Below, piece by piece: positions 23,810-35,425 of a stretch of 64,000 bases of DNA (its first letter is position 1; each line of letters opens with the position of its first letter). The notes under the pieces are model-generated. The model made no database searches. It had not been told where the DNA came from and worked only from the letters and a program-made list of their open reading frames with translations. The DNA comes from Opeltia flavorubescens (Eukaryota; Ascomycota; Lecanoromycetes; Teloschistales; Teloschistaceae): positions 744,001 to 808,000 of the forward strand of contig KE546969.1 of NCBI GenBank assembly GCA_000442125.1, given 5' to 3'. The position numbers were made by a program, and so were the translations under genes.

Positions 23810-26166
23810 GGGTGGAATCAGGGTCGTCGCTCGCATAAGGCCACAGCAAAGCACAGAATTGGAACGGGACTGCATTGTATCTGCAGCAAACATTAATGGC
23901 GAAAACTCTCAGCCGAATCTGGTCCGCATCCCCAGTGTCAAGAACGAAAACGAAGTTTATTCTTTTCAATTCAGCAGTGTATACGATCAACATGCGTCAC
24001 AACAGATCATATATGATAATGAAAGTTGGTATCCAATATTCGTAGGAGTCCTTGGCTCGAAGCTGACTTTTTGCAGTCTCTCCGACTATCAAACACCTCT
24101 TCAATGGATTCGATGTAACGATATTTGCATACGGGGTCACAGGCACCGGCAAGACATACACAATGAGAGGTGGAAAATCGTTAGCAGACCGGGGCATCAT
24201 CCCTCGTCTGCTCTCCAGTACGTATAGGCGCTGTCGCAAGATCGAAAAGGACAGTGCAGGCAAGACGGCTGTAGAGATAACCTTATCCTACTATGAAATA
24301 TACAATGACAAAGTTTTCGATCTGCTCGAACCATCGGAGAAGAGGACATCGACGGGTCTGCATCTGAGAGATAATGGGGGCAAGACAGTGGTTGTTGGGT
24401 TGACGGAACGATCTTGCGAGAGCTTGAAAGAGTTCGAGAGAATATATGACCATGCGAATGTCAACCGCTCGACAAGTGCTACGAAACTGAATGCCCATTC
24501 GTCGCGCTCTCACGCTGTTCTTTGCTTCAAAGTTACTATGACCACAGGTGATCAGGTTAGAGTGAGTACGGCATCAGGTACGCAGTCATTAACTCCAAAC
24601 TGTTCAGTAGGCAATATTCAGTCTTTTAGCATCGCACGACGCTTTTAATGGACTCAAGAAAAATGCTGATTGAGAACACCCATAGCAATCGACCTCGCAG
24701 GGTCTGAAGATAACCGGAGAACAGATAACGGTAAAGATCGACTTGTCGAGTCTGCCAGTATTAACAAGAGCCTTTTTGTCCTTGCTAAATGCGTCGAAGC
24801 CATTTCGCAGAACCAGCCAAGGATTCCATATAGAGAAAGCAAGATGACAAGGATCTTATCATTGGGGCAAAACAACGGCCTGACGGTCATGATTCTCAAC
24901 CTAGCGCCCAGCAGGTCTTATCATTTAGACACGATCAGCTCCTTGAATTTTGCCAATCGAACGAAGAAGATTGAGATTCGAGGTATCGAAAACGAGTCAA
25001 CCACGAAAGGCTGTCCCAGACCGTTACCAACAGTGACTGGATCGTCAATGCTGCGACAACCACTTAGACCACTGGCAAGCGCCGCCTACAACACGACCAT
25101 AGAGGCCAAGTCGTTGTCTGTGAAAGGAGTTAAGACTGTCAAGAGCTTTTCCGTCTACTCTGACCAAGTAAGGAAATCAAGTATATCGGCTCAGACTACC
25201 AAGGACACCACCGACCGTTCATCGCTACTCAAACGCCCTTCAGATGATAATGGTCTATCAACAGCCAGCCGCCCAGCTAAACGCCGCAGCCTTGACCGTA
25301 TCAACGGACCTTCGGCCACCATATCCAGAGCAGCTATCGAAGACATGGTTGAGAAGAAGGTCACTGATATCCTGGCGGCACGTACATTGGATCAAATGTC
25401 TGCCGCGCCGATTCCAGAGATCAGCGATGAGGTACAGAGAAGGCTTGAGCTGCTGGAGCAGAAGGTTGACAGCCAAGATGACAGCCGGAGTCAGGGACTA
25501 TCCTTTTTGCTGATGGCTAAGCAACATGCCGTCCGAGGCGAGGATAAGAGCGCGTTACGAATGTATCTGCTTGCACGGGACTATTTCCCAGATAACACCA
25601 AGCTAGAGTCGAAAATTGAAAGATTGCAAGTAAAGCTGGAAGAGGCCACAGCGGCAGGTGGAAAGGGCAGTGAAGGCACAACCGACGCAGGCATAACGCG
25701 GGATACGGTTCGAAGCACTGTAATGACGAATGAGGCAAGAGACTTGAAGGAGGACAAAGGACAACAAAATCAATACTGCGATGACGATTATTATAGAGAT
25801 CCTAACGAAAACAGTGAGGATGCCTACGACTCAGATGACAGCTTTCGGTACCGTCCAAAGAGCAAAAAGTCGATTCGGAAGGCAGCGACTGACACCATGA
25901 GGCACGAAGAGGGTACGACTCAGGCAGATACACCACGCACATTGCGATTACTGGACATTGTCAACTCGCAAGATGTTGGCCGGCTCCGGCTTCTACGAGG
26001 CATTGGAGCGAAAAGGGCTGAGACAATAATCGAAGCGCTCTACAGTGGGGAAGATGGAGAGGAAAGGGGTCCTACTGTCGTTCATAATCTAGCACAATTA
26101 GGGAAACTGCGTGGAGTAGGAGTGAAGACTGTGGAAAACATGCGAAGCGGGCTAGGAGAGCCTTGA
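23810..26166 (+). CDS. Kinesin-10 family (KIF22/Kid-like) motor with C-terminal HhH
   Basis: Plus-end microtubule motor of the chromokinesin type, expected in the nucleus or spindle. Three exons give about 730 residues. The motor domain is N-terminal (residues 1 to about 350): GGIRVVARIRPQ, P-loop AYGVTGTGKTYTM, switch I NAHSSRSHAVLCF, switch II IDLAGSEDNRR, and INKSLFVLAKCVEAI with RIPYRESKMTRIL. A Ser/Thr-rich linker and a short coiled coil with a helical repeat (KQHAVRGEDKSALRMYLLAR) follow. The end carries helix-hairpin-helix motifs (LLRGIGAKRAETIIEAL, LRGVGVKTVENM) like the DNA-binding tail of KIF22. ATG 23810 starts directly at the motor core; the frame further upstream opens on TTG. 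Confidence 0.88.
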
Positions 26167-27198
26167 AAAGTGTGATGTTTTATGAATCTATTGGAGTTGG
26201 CGATCGAGTCTAATCTAGCAAGGTGTCAGATAGGAAGCCTGGAAAGGGTTTAGGGCCAACGCAGTTCAGGGATGCCACATGTCTTGTGGAATACCTGAGG
26301 ATATATCCATGCATGACGCCGGCGATCGATGGTGTTTGGAGTTTCATCGGTCGAAGCGGGGAGAAGAGTTTGGATGGATGCATCAAGGGCTGGGATCAGC
26401 AATATGCTGTTGGATTACATTACGAATGATCGGCATGTACGACAGCTTTAGAGAGTAAGCAGCGCAATCTAGGGACGATTATGTCCACTCGCGAAAGGAC
26501 TGTATATTCTATAAATCGGATGAGATAACGGGCGGCGTGATACTTTAAAATATTTCACTATTGATTTCTCGTTCCTTAGTTTAGGATGTCTTCAATGAGG
26601 TGCACCAGCAAGAGTCCTCCAATAATACGATTTTCCGCAGGCGGTTCTTGATGCCCAAAACGGTTAATACTCCACGTGTAAGCTGCGTGATCAGACTTTG
26701 GAAGCGATTCGCTGTATTCCAAGGGGTTTATATACGAAAAGCTTGTCTGGACGAACAGCTTATTAGCTCAAGCTTTCGTGGCTTTCTGGAGAGGTGGGGA
26801 CGTGGTGGATGGGAGGTGAAGGATCAGCACATCCTCCATCTACGAAAGGGTGGCCTCGGTCTTAAGTCAAAGGCGAGCCCGGCATCTGGTGGTACCCCCG
26901 AGCATATTAACAATACGTGATGTCGAAGTATATCTCTTCAGCCCCCATCCATGCCTTCTGGCTCGCAGCTGCCGGTATCCCATCCGGTTACCCGTCTGAC
27001 GGATTGACTCATCTTGCATCTTTGTGACAACGACAACGACAACTTTAACTACCGTCTACTCCCTGGCTGCTTTCCTTTCTGCTTTGGTCAGCCTGGACGC
27101 TCTGCTAGCACGCAACATTCACCATTCTACCTCACACCATCTCAGATGAGAGCACCTTCAGACCGTGCTTCGTGGCTAGATTCTCGACGTACTGAAAT
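26167..27198. other. Intergenic kinesin-MFS transporter
   Basis: About 1.03 kb between tandem plus-strand genes. A 106-codon plus-strand frame at 26600-26920 resembles no family and has no splice partner. CAACGACAACGACAAC near 27029 is a short simple repeat in the probable transporter leader. Confidence 0.4.
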
Positions 27199-29005
27199 AT
27201 GCCTTCACCATCCGCCTCCACAGCCTCTACTATCAATGAGAGATCAGATCCTCGCACAAAAAGCTCGCTGAGCTTGTCGTCTCATAATGGCCAACCGCCA
27301 GACACTGAAGCGAATATTCTGCCCGATACATCGGACGAATACCCACCGGACTTGCAGGATCCAGAAAAGGCTGATGTCGACCCACGACCAGTCTTCACCG
27401 GCTTCGATCCTTCTTCCTTCCCTGACGGCGGTTTGCAAGCCTGGCTGGCTGTCTCCGGCGCCTTTTGTTGTCTGTTCTGTAGTTTTGGCTGGATCAATTG
27501 TAAGTTGGACTGTTCTTCCATATTCTTTTGCCCTCTAATCGGTTTCTTGGCATAGGTATTGGCGTATTCCAGGCTTACTATGAGAAAAACCAATTACGCA
27601 ATTACTCACCGAGTACCGTCTCGTGGATCCCTTCGTTGACTGTCTTTTTTATGTTTGCCGGGGTATGTCATCTCATCATCCAATTCTATTGCGCACCAGT
27701 GTTGTAATCGGAGTACCGATTTGAAGGGAGAATCCACTCGGATTCCTAGCAACTAAGCATATTATTACGAGTCGCTTTTGTGTTTATTTGATTCATCCTC
27801 GCTGTCTAATTCACCAATGGGCGCAGCAGCGCAAGCGCTTCCAGTCGCGGTCACTAACACCTCGTTGATAGGGTCCGATATGGGGAAAATTCTACGATAA
27901 CTACGGTCCTCGATATCTCTTGCTCATTGGCTCGTTCCTACATGTTTTCGGTCTAATGATGGCCTCATTGTGGTATGTCCATTGCTTTACGATTGTCGAT
28001 ACTACCTAAAATAAATGTTATTTTAGCCACGATTATTATCAATTCGTTTTGGCTCAGGGAGTCTGCTCTCCCATCGGAGCCTCTTTAATCTTTTATCCGG
28101 CAATGAGTTGTGTCGGAACTTGGTTTTTCAAGCGTCGAGCCCTTGCTTTCGGAGTCATGGTCGCCGGCAGCTCCCTAGGCGGAGTCATTTTCCCTATAAT
28201 GGTCAATCACGTCATCGATAGCTCCGGCTTTCCTTGGGCTATGCGAGGCGCTGCTTTCCTCATTATGGGGCTTCTGGTCTATGCTAACCTTACTCTTCGA
28301 TCTCGGCTGCCTCCTGCCCCGAAGCCTTGGAGCTTGACCGAATTCGTCACGCCCTTCGGTGAACTACCGTATTTCCTCGTTGTCTTTGCATGTTTCTTGT
28401 TTTTCTTCGGCATGTTCTTACCTTTTACTTTCATCATTCTATCGGCGGAACACGACGGAATGTCAACTTACCTTGCTAATTATCTAGTCCCTATCCTTAA
28501 TGCCGGTATGTCTGCTCGTGCCCTGTAAAGGAGCTGTGTATACAAAGCAAGACCCTCTGACATTGTTCTAGTCTCCATATTTGGTCGTACGATTCCGGGG
28601 TACATTGCTGATAAAGCGGGTCGGTTCAACACAATGATTGTAACTTCTTTTCTCAGCACCATCCTTGTCCTTGCTCTCTGGCTACCCGCCCGTGGAAATG
28701 TCCCTTATATTCTCTTCGCCGCTTTCTACGGTTTTAGCAGTGGAGCTTTCGTTTCTCTCGCTCCAGCACTGGTTGCGCAAATCTCAGACATCCGACAGAT
28801 TGGAGTAAGAACCGGGTCGATGTTCGCAGTCATCAGTGTAGCTGCCCTGGTCGGCAATCCCATTGGTGGCGCATTAGTATCCAACGAGAACGGTAATTAT
28901 ACGCACCTACAAATATTTTGTGGGATTACAATGCTCGGCGGAAGCGTTGCATTTGTGGCCGCCCGGTGGAGTTTGGCAGGATTCAAACCGACCATCAAGA
29001 TCTGA
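27199..29005 (+). CDS. MFS transporter, monocarboxylate-permease type
   Basis: Membrane transporter of the major facilitator superfamily, fungal monocarboxylate transporter-like (MCT) group. The substrate cannot be read from sequence. Five exons give about 473 residues. An acidic cytosolic N-terminus of about 75 residues precedes [20 protein letters not shown], the usual MCT-like start of helix 1. The loop 2-3 motif follows as [17 protein letters not shown], then about 12 hydrophobic segments in total with the middle loop near [13 protein letters not shown] later conserved segment is [19 protein letters not shown]. Intron 2 (27663-27871, 209 bp) is about four times longer than the others. No neighbouring pathway gene suggests a role. 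Confidence 0.85.
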
Positions 29006-29654
29006 GCGGGCTGGCCTAAGCTGTAGCATGTCAATAAGACGGATCACTGCATTTTAAGGCGTCTGTATAGAATCAAAGGGGCTTGGGCTGACAAAGCCAC
29101 ACAGAGGGCGCTGGTCAGCACCGTGGGCATGGACTCGTAGACTTAGCAACATCGCTTCTACTTATTCAGATACCCAATATGATTGATGGAACTCAATCTC
29201 AAGCTGTAGAGTAGCACGGAGGCGAGGACTGGAAGACACATCCAAGCCGTAAATACACAAGCAACAGTTGGAAATGCAGAACCATCCCAACGGCAGCTTT
29301 TCAGGATCACTTATACAAGAAACGAGAGATTGAACAGCGATACATCAAATACGATATAGGTAGAATCAACATAGAGAGCCGACAGGCTACAAAACACCTG
29401 GCATTTAGCGTGCTCAATCCCCAAGACGGGTATTATGTACTCCGAATGTGCCCAAAGGTCACTTCTATTGGTCCACTCATTAAGTCGTCATATCAATTTC
29501 GATTAGGCTGCGTAGACTGAGTAGATTCATTTTTTTGCGTCTTGACATCAGAGCAAATCCTTACGACTCCGCGCCATGCTGTGCTTAAACAGACAGGTAA
29601 CTCCATCCTCCCGAAACGCCATGAATTCCATATGAGGATGGGTGATCAATAGTA
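29006..29654. other. Convergent intergenic, MFS / eIF3e
   Basis: About 650 bp between two convergent 3' ends; both 3' UTRs are expected here. No gene, tRNA or clear repeat was seen. Confidence 0.4.
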
Positions 29655-31200
29655 TTATTTGGCTACAGCGGCACTATAGGCGTCATTAGAATATTTGTGT
29701 CCCTGTCCGCAATAGTGTTATGATGAACAGGTCTTGGGAGAAACGTACCTGAGCACTGATGTACGGAAAAAGCTTCCTTTCGTCCGCTCAATGACCTGCG
29801 CGTGGATCAATCAGCTCAGCACTGAGGGTCTGGAATACTTTATTGAGCACTCACTTGCTGATAGACAGAATTCGCAGGATGATTCATTAGTACCGTCCCT
29901 TCCTTGTAATCTAGCTTCCCGTCCATTCTCGTATCTCGGATTAGATTGACAATCCATTTCTCGCCTTCATCCTGGTTTAGGCCGAGTCGAGCAGAAAGAT
30001 CCCTGCGAAGGAAGATTAACACTGTTCCAAATTGTGACGAACCCTGAAGAAGAGAGTTCCATACTTGATATCTATCCTTTGGTGGATTTTGCAATAGCTT
30101 TCCGAGATCAGATGCCTTGCAGCCTCCACGAAGGCATCCGCGGCTGCCGAAAGGAAGAAATCTCCCTTGAGCACCTCTTCGGCCTCGCTGAGCCTCTTCT
30201 GAGCCTCTTCGAAGTCGAAGTCCACATATAGAGCCATGATAAACTCCGTGACCGGGTCGTTGTATTCATAACCTTCTTGTCGTACCACCCTTACAAGATC
30301 TTTTAGTTGCTTTTGATACGCGCCCGTATTCCTTGTTCGACTTCGGTTGGTGATAACGGCAGCAGCTAAATACCTCAATACCCAAGGACAGTTCGTCTGG
30401 ATGGTGTTTATGAATGATGGAGAGAAAAGCATTTCGGTGATGGTATCTCGGGCAGGTTCGTAGTTGAAAAATGGAAATAGCGTCCAATGGATAAGCCAGG
30501 TACGATGGTCCAGTTGCGCTAATGGATTGTTGAAGAGTTTCGTGTCGATCGATTCCTTGACTTTGTTGACCTCTTCCATGACGACCTCCCAGTTTGTAGT
30601 CAGGATATCCGCTGCCAGTTTGCCCCATGAGGCCGACGAGGCTTTGTCGTTGTCTGTGGATAAAATACGAAATTGGTCAAGCAGATGTGCGGCGTTTACA
30701 TAGTTCCCACAGCTATATTGAAATCTTCCAAAGTCATACAGCATATCAACCATCTGAATGGTGACGCCGTGCTGTTGCTCAAGAAATTTCAAGTTTGCGA
30801 CTTTGTCGCTGCGGAGATTTGACACCACACTCTCGTCGTTGAGAAGCTCGTCGATCCGACTTGTTTCTTCGGTAAACAATGACAACCGATAAAGGACCTC
30901 CTCCCGTTTCTTGACGAACTCGTCGGGCACTTCGTCACTGTCATTGATCTCCTGCCATAAGCTCGCCACGTAGTCGGTCATATTAGTTTGTTTAAGCAAT
31001 TCATATTTCGCCTTGGTGACTTCAGCGCTCTCGTCGCCTTCAAGCCCTGACAGGAATTCAAGTAGAGGAAATGTGAGATGTCTGTCGAGATTGGGAATAA
31101 GTTTAGGTAAAAGATCGTGTTGCTGGGCAATACTTGTTGGGCCTCCGTGAGATTCTCCATTTTGAATGGCCTCTGCAGTAGGAGGCTTGTTGTCAGTCAT
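29655..31200 (-). CDS. Translation initiation factor eIF3 subunit e (Int6)
   Basis: PCI-domain subunit of the eIF3 complex that assembles the 43S preinitiation complex in the cytoplasm. Four exons give about 448 residues. The N-terminal helical repeat region reads [24 protein letters not shown] and [17 protein letters not shown]. It continues through [16 protein letters not shown] and [14 protein letters not shown] to the PCI domain (about residues 250-420). The winged helix shows [20 protein letters not shown] and [13 protein letters not shown]. The conserved terminus is FRTSVLSAAVAK. The start ATG at 31200 is the first in frame. It is divergent from the mL49 gene across 287 bp. Confidence 0.94.
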
Positions 31201-31487
31201 GGCTTTGATACTGATACTGTTTAAAGAAGTGCAATTTGCATCAAAATCATTTTAGGCGTGGGCTCCTAGGGCTTTCCCGCCGAGCCCGCGTCAACGTAAG
31301 CGCGATCTCCCTAGTCACGGAATTCTCCCGCCTGTTGGCTGAATATTTGTCTTAATCAAGGTCGACAAAGTGACATTTGCTTGTCGCTCTCTGAAGGGCT
31401 CTTTCTTATGATTTCTGAAGGTCAAGCTGCGATTCTGAGCCCACTCATATATCGGTCACCACTTATCTACTCCGGAACGTCGTCTGT

Positions 31488-32085
31488 ATGGCAGTCCCTA
31501 CAATGTCATTCCTCCGCCCATTACCCCCCCCTTCCAGCTCCTCTCTCTGCTTAATTTTACGGTCATTTTCTTCTACCCCGTCAAAGCTAAGAGGGTCCCG
31601 AGGCCAGTATTCTTCAAATGTCAGATGCCCGCTGAATCTAATTGTTCAGCATCAGACAATCTCAAAACCCTCGACAAACGTTCTCCGCTTGCCTCCAAAT
31701 CTACATCAAGTCGCAAACCCGTTATATCCTCAACCCCAACAAGAACCTCGCCCCCGCTGATACCTGACATCACGAAGCCTTTACTCTACCACGTCCACCG
31801 TACACCATCCAAGCAGTTGCCGGTATACCATATTGCCAAGCGCGGCGGCAGTCTCCTTCAAACAAGGCTGCGGAAGCTTGACGGTGATCTCATGACACTC
31901 AAATCAGATCTACAGCAAGCATTGGGCCTGAAGCTAGACGAGATATCCGTAAATCAGATGACAAAGCATATAATCATTAAGGTTTGCACGACAAATCGAC
32001 TTGAAATATTGAGTATCTACTAACATTGATCTAGGGATGGCGAAGAAATGAAGTGACCAAATTTTTACAAGCTCGAAACTTTTGA
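31488..32085 (+). CDS. IMG2: Mitochondrial large ribosomal subunit protein mL49 (Img2)
   Basis: Protein of the mitochondrial large ribosomal subunit. The conserved core is unambiguous: YHVHRTPSKQLPVYHIAKRG, TRLRKLDGDLMTLKSDLQQA, HIIIK joined by an intron with a CTACTAAC branch site to GWRRNEVTKFLQARNF. The N-terminus contains a mitochondrial-type presequence (LRSFSSTPSKLRG) in a different frame from the core, so an intron must lie between. The best choice I find is a 104-bp intron from GTATTC to CATCAAG that yields about 146 residues. Other joins fail on phase or length. A C8 run at the 5' end would make an assembly indel an alternative explanation. The core is certain; the exon 1 boundary is not. 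Confidence 0.82.
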
Positions 32086-32365
32086 GATAAACTCGCTCGT
32101 TATTATGTACGGTCTTTTCGCTGAGCTTCGACTTCAAACCTTAGTAATACAGTGCCTGTCCTGTCCTTTTTTATACAAATCTGCTTTCGGTGTTACCAGC
32201 AAGCCATGGTCTCCAAGCGAATCTGCGTTGTTCTTCTCCCAGCTGCAGAAGCTGCTCCTCGCTGCCTGCCCGTGTATGGTACGAGCATCAGTCGTGGAAA
32301 CAGCCCCCAGATATGAAAAAAAGGACCAATTTTGACTATTGCCTTTGTAATCAGACGGGTGCATG

Positions 32366-35300
32366 TCATAATTCCGAAGTCGCGTATGAATAGATTTGGC
32401 GCAACAATCCAGTCTCTATGTGAGCCTTCTTTAAGACGTTCAGCAGGCTGTCCTTGCCAGGGAGGATACCCCACAGGAGGGCTCTTTTATCCGGCTCGGA
32501 ATCCTTAGCTCTCTCCGCAAGCTTCCGCAGGACCGCAATGCCCCGATAAGCGATCATGGAATAAAGTTCCTCTGCTTCCTGGGATCGCGCATCTGGTGGC
32601 AGTCGTGGGTTTGGGACTTGTGGCGGAATGGCGCTGAAGTGCAAAACCATTTGGATTAGATTTGCAGCGAATCCGTCTTGAGAAGCAAGCCATGAACGTG
32701 AAAGGGAGTGCTCAGACGCTGGAATTAAGCCCACGATGATCTCTGCTGCAAGCAAGCCTTGAGCCACGTAAGGTCCTCGAGCGTGTATCACGTGTCTCAA
32801 ATGCTCGCGCCGACTCTGATCAGGTTCAAAGTTAGGTAGCACTGCTATAGCGAAGCCGAACGCTTTGGTAAGAAGTTCATACGGTGGCGAGAAAGAACTG
32901 TCGGCGTTGAAGATCGACCGGAAGAAACTTCTATTTGGCTCGTCTTTAGCAAGCAGCTTAGCAAAGCTATCAATGGCATGCGGAAGAAGGCCATGCATCG
33001 AAGGGTCGTACGATGGAAACAAAACTTCATCATCGCTAGCGTTGGTTGGAGGTGGGCCTGGGGCAAACGAGAGAAGGAAGTGTAAGATACAATGCGCCTC
33101 TTCTCTGCCCGGAAGGTCAATATGTTGCGATACGTTGCTTAAGTAGACAACCACGTCTTTCGTAAAATCAACCGTGTTTTTGTAAGTTCGGAGTAGCATA
33201 TTGCGTGTGCCGAGATAGCGCATGATAGTTGCCATTAACGTGATCACTGTAGATGTCGCTAGCGTTTGGCAATTCGATTCGGAAGAGGAGAGATTTCGCA
33301 AGGTGGTAGTGATGCATATTAATTTGTCCACGGCACGCTCAAGGTCATACTCAAGTGAACCGTATTCTGGAGGAAGCTGAAAGGCTCCGTTCTCTGCGCG
33401 GGCACCTCGAATATTGTCTTCGTAAGAGTTGATAAGCATTGCGTCGGAAACTTCAACGGTGTTCTCGGCCAACAGCTCTATTTGGTCTTCAGCGCATTCA
33501 GTGAGCGCATTGACAAGATCGTCACATTGGCTTAGATCGAGGTCCATCTCAAGCGATAAAACGCAGAGCGTATCTAAAGCCAGTCTGACTTCACCTCTTA
33601 TGCCCGACTTCAGTGACAAGGTAAGCGCTCGAATATCGATCAAACCTAATTCCTTGTACAGAGGAAAAGTGGGTCGGAACGAAGCGAGTTGGTCACCCAG
33701 TTTCTTGATATTAGCAACGTGAATACCACCATGCCGCTCAAGTGTCGACTCGCCCGCGAAAGAATCTTTGGCAGGGCTGTAATTCTCTGTTCGAGAAGTT
33801 GCTCTGACAGGATACTCATCTTCACCCTGTGATTTCTGCTTGGTCTTCTTAACAACCTTCGTGGCTTCAATCTGTATCATTTCTGGTTGTGATGGTGATG
33901 AGTAAGACGCATTGGGTAACTGTGACCCTTGCCTAGAATGAATAGAGGCATGTCTTGCATCCAACAAACCATGACTGGGAGTCATGTAGCCATTTAGTTG
34001 AGGCGCACGGAGATCGGTTTGCTGATGACTACTCCGCTTCGAGGGGATCTGATGACCATTCTGATTTGGGGTGTGACTTGCTGAAGTATGAGCTTGCTGA
34101 GCTTCTTGTACATGAGCATTCATTTGTTTGAGTGGGGAATAGGGATCTTGTGCTACGGAGATGTCTCCGTTCTGAGGCGGACGCTGCATTCGTGCTTGCT
34201 CCTGCATAGCCCGCTGACGGTGTTGCTGGTTTTGTACATAGGAGCTTTCGTAATGCAGCATGTTGGTTTGCCAATAACTACGTATTTCCTCGGCAGCCAT
34301 CATCAGTTGAGCAGGAGGAACCTGCAAATGCTGCGCAACCATTGGCCATTGAGACCTTGCCGCAACTGCTTTTGAGCCGCCAAATTTCATCACCACGGTG
34401 AATAGCTGCATCAGATTCACCGGCCGGCCAGCAGCCGTAGGATGTGGGTTAAAAGGCAAGCCCCTCATTTGCATCCACGGAGCCACGCTTCGAACAAATT
34501 GTTCATGAGGATTTGGCCGCATACTGGTCTGTTGAGGATGCTGCATCCGGGCACCCATGGCGGTCATTCCCGGCATCGAGTTGGAGGTATTCAGCGAAGG
34601 GTTAATTCCCATACCGGGGTATCGACTTTGCACCGCCGCATTATTAACCTGCATTTGTTGCATATACTGTCGCTGCCTTAATTCTTGCATTCGTTGCTGC
34701 TGCTGCTGCTGCTGTATATTTTGTGGTGGGTGCGTGGAGATACCATTTGGGTTAACCGGCGTTGTAAAGGTTTGATTTGGGCCTCCGCCGTAGGATGTTC
34801 CCTGAATATAGCTTGAACCTCCATTTTGCGGCGTACTGACCCGACTACCGTGCTCTGTTTGCGGCGGAGGTGGTGGCGGGGATGCTTGCGAGCCAAAGTT
34901 TTGGGTCGCTGGGGAGAATGGTGAAGGTGAAACGGTTTGGACTCGAGGCGGTACGGCTTGGGGGTTGAATTGTTGATTCTGGAGGGAGGGAGATAGACTG
35001 GCGTTGCTTCCAGCGTTGGAAAAACGATGATATGGATTAGGCGTCTGGAAATTTTGGGTCCCGTTGATAGCTCCTTGGAAGCCAGTGTAGGGCCCCTGCT
35101 GGGGGGTTTGCGATCGAGACGGCGGGAGCATGCCCGGTGCTTGTCGAGGCGAGGCGCCAATACTATCTTCTCGTGGACGAGGCCGCTTAGTGGGGACGAC
35201 GGGTTGCGTTTGGTACATAGGGCTTTGGAAGGCGGGCGAACCGTTACGTGGATCGTTGCCATTCTGCATGCGCTGTTGATACTGTTGATTCTGTATCACA

Positions 35301-35425
35301 TTATAGTCGAAAGGAGCGGCGGCCGAGTTCATGTGCATGAGAGCGATAGGGTCAGCCTGGGGATTAAAGGGGCCGTCTTCGTTTGGCAGGGGGTGGACAT
35401 CGTTGAGCCAGGATGGCGCACTCAT
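32366..35425 (-). CDS. SWI1: SWI/SNF subunit Swi1-like, ARID domain protein
   Basis: Subunit of the SWI/SNF chromatin-remodelling complex, nuclear. Single exon of 1,019 residues. The N-terminal 300 residues are Gln/Asn/Pro-rich and low-complexity, with a seven-Gln run encoded by CAG repeats. An ARID/BRIGHT DNA-binding domain lies at about residues 330-400: NLMQLFTVVMKFGGSKAVAA, WPMVAQHLQVPP, IRSYWQTNMLHYESSY. The C-terminal half (about 560-1019) is helical and armadillo-like, matching the conserved Swi1 C-terminal region. ATG 35425 is in frame and no upstream extension is supported. It converges with mL49 and is divergent from RPT3, with a long 1.66 kb upstream region. Confidence 0.87.
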   Translation of the reverse strand: MSAPSWLNDVHPLPNEDGPFNPQADPIALMHMNSAAAPFDYNVIQNQQYQQRMQNGNDPRNGSPAFQSPMYQTQPVVPTKRPRPREDSIGASPRQAPGMLPPSRSQTPQQGPYTGFQGAINGTQNFQTPNPYHRFSNAGSNASLSPSLQNQQFNPQAVPPRVQTVSPSPFSPATQNFGSQASPPPPPPQTEHGSRVSTPQNGGSSYIQGTSYGGGPNQTFTTPVNPNGISTHPPQNIQQQQQQQRMQELRQRQYMQQMQVNNAAVQSRYPGMGINPSLNTSNSMPGMTAMGARMQHPQQTSMRPNPHEQFVRSVAPWMQMRGLPFNPHPTAAGRPVNLMQLFTVVMKFGGSKAVAARSQWPMVAQHLQVPPAQLMMAAEEIRSYWQTNMLHYESSYVQNQQHRQRAMQEQARMQRPPQNGDISVAQDPYSPLKQMNAHVQEAQQAHTSASHTPNQNGHQIPSKRSSHQQTDLRAPQLNGYMTPSHGLLDARHASIHSRQGSQLPNASYSSPSQPEMIQIEATKVVKKTKQKSQGEDEYPVRATSRTENYSPAKDSFAGESTLERHGGIHVANIKKLGDQLASFRPTFPLYKELGLIDIRALTLSLKSGIRGEVRLALDTLCVLSLEMDLDLSQCDDLVNALTECAEDQIELLAENTVEVSDAMLINSYEDNIRGARAENGAFQLPPEYGSLEYDLERAVDKLICITTTLRNLSSSESNCQTLATSTVITLMATIMRYLGTRNMLLRTYKNTVDFTKDVVVYLSNVSQHIDLPGREEAHCILHFLLSFAPGPPPTNASDDEVLFPSYDPSMHGLLPHAIDSFAKLLAKDEPNRSFFRSIFNADSSFSPPYELLTKAFGFAIAVLPNFEPDQSRREHLRHVIHARGPYVAQGLLAAEIIVGLIPASEHSLSRSWLASQDGFAANLIQMVLHFSAIPPQVPNPRLPPDARSQEAEELYSMIAYRGIAVLRKLAERAKDSEPDKRALLWGILPGKDSLLNVLKKAHIETGLLRQIYSYATSEL
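34688..34714 (-). repeat. CAG triplet tract (polyGln) in SWI1
   Basis: Seven tandem GCT units on the plus strand encode seven consecutive glutamines in the Gln-rich N-terminus of SWI1. Such tracts are commonly variable in length between strains. Confidence 0.85.

Noticed and set aside
26600-26920. Plus-strand open frame of 106 codons between the kinesin and MFS genes
   Set aside because: It has a composition unlike neighbouring proteins, no splice partner and no known motif.
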